Below are positions 63,805-64,000 of a stretch of DNA of 64,000 nt, one piece after another. Under the pieces are notes generated by a model, which had not been told where the DNA came from, searched no databases, and was given only the letters and a program-made list of their open reading frames with translations. The translations under genes and the position numbers were made by a program. Origin of the DNA: Paenibacillus pinihumi DSM 23905 = JCM 16419 (GTDB lineage: Bacteria > Bacillota > Bacilli > Paenibacillales > Paenibacillaceae); contig NZ_KE383864.1 in NCBI RefSeq assembly GCF_000422505.1, forward strand, positions 664,381-728,380, in the 5' to 3' direction. Positions within the stretch are counted from its first letter, which is position 1, and each line of letters begins with the position of its first letter.

Positions 63805-64000
63805 TCAAATAAATTTACCTGCCTTCACGCGAATACGGCCTTTTTTCGTCATTCCCTCAACATCCAGCAGCTTGAATCTTCCCAATCCCTGTATAGACAC
63901 AACATCTCCGGCACCAAGCAGCTTCGAGGGGTCCTCAGTCTGCTTCCAATTGACCCGGCAGCGGCCGGCTCTAATCGGATCAACGATTTTGGCACGGCTG
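63805..64000 (-). CDS. ylmH: S4-domain RNA-binding protein YlmH, 3' part
   Basis: Only the last 65 codons lie in the window. They hold the C-terminal S4 domain: SRAKIVDPIRAGRCRVNW, GAGDVVSIQGLGRFKLL, and a basic end (TKKGRIRVKAGKF). The 5' part continues beyond the right edge. YlmH belongs to the ylm/divIVA division cluster; it binds ribosomes. Confidence 0.85.
   Translation of the reverse strand, partial: SRAKIVDPIRAGRCRVNWKQTEDPSKLLGAGDVVSIQGLGRFKLLDVEGMTKKGRIRVKAGKFI

Overview
The window looks like a chromosomal segment of a Paenibacillus-type Firmicute. Supporting signs are the division/pyrimidine gene order ylmH-divIVA-ileS-(DksA-like)-lspA-rluD-type-pyr operon, known from Bacillus; a T-box leader and a PyrR attenuator; a YesMN two-component system beside LplABC-type sugar uptake genes; S-layer-homology and copper-amine-oxidase-like stalk proteins; a pspA stress module; and strong GGAGG ribosome binding sites with frequent GTG/TTG starts. 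No species is claimed.

Layout. 1-7.4 kb: MFS exporter, arginine decarboxylase (speA), DUF1292, stalk, MBL-fold, DUF3892 and small proteins, and a YjgB-type secreted protein. 7.4-13.6 kb: tRNA-Val followed by an AT-rich decayed accessory island holding an IS3-type transposase remnant, gene fragments, a phage holin, a 26-residue holin-like toxin with a probable antisense RNA, orphan secreted proteins and a large beta-helix protein. 13.6-26.8 kb: carbohydrate locus with two TIM-barrel isomerases, a Gfo/Idh/MocA dehydrogenase, an AraC regulator, a YesM/YesN pair, two ABC permeases and two near-duplicate solute-binding lipoproteins. 27-32 kb: small acidic protein, glucosaminidase, SLH protein, and the pspA-DUF350-DUF4178-DUF4247 module. 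32-37 kb: ung, a small Cys-rich protein, a CynX-type MFS with an XRE-cupin regulator, three tRNAs (Leu, Ile2, fMet) and a 54-residue protein. 37-46 kb: a compact operon of ATPase, HlyD-type adaptor, FtsX-type permease, ATPase with an AbrB-like tail, and two solute-binding lipoproteins. 46-55 kb: pyrR-B-C-carA-carB-F-E, without pyrK/pyrD. 55-64 kb: a nested palindromic element, dapL, rluD-type, lspA, YteA-type, ileS with T-box leader, divIVA and the 3' part of ylmH.

Most notable observations: (1) a shared ECF-sigma-like promoter motif, YAAC-N16/17-CGTCTA, before three unlinked envelope-related units (YjgB protein, SLH protein, exporter operon), plus a sigma-W-like promoter before pspA; (2) a type I toxin-antitoxin locus whose toxin mRNA can close its 5' and 3' ends on each other; (3) the exporter operon, which joins export-type ABC parts to import-type binding proteins and carries an ATPase-AbrB fusion; (4) a roughly 200 bp nested inverted repeat between the pyr operon and dapL. 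All calls were made by reading the sequence; no database search was run.
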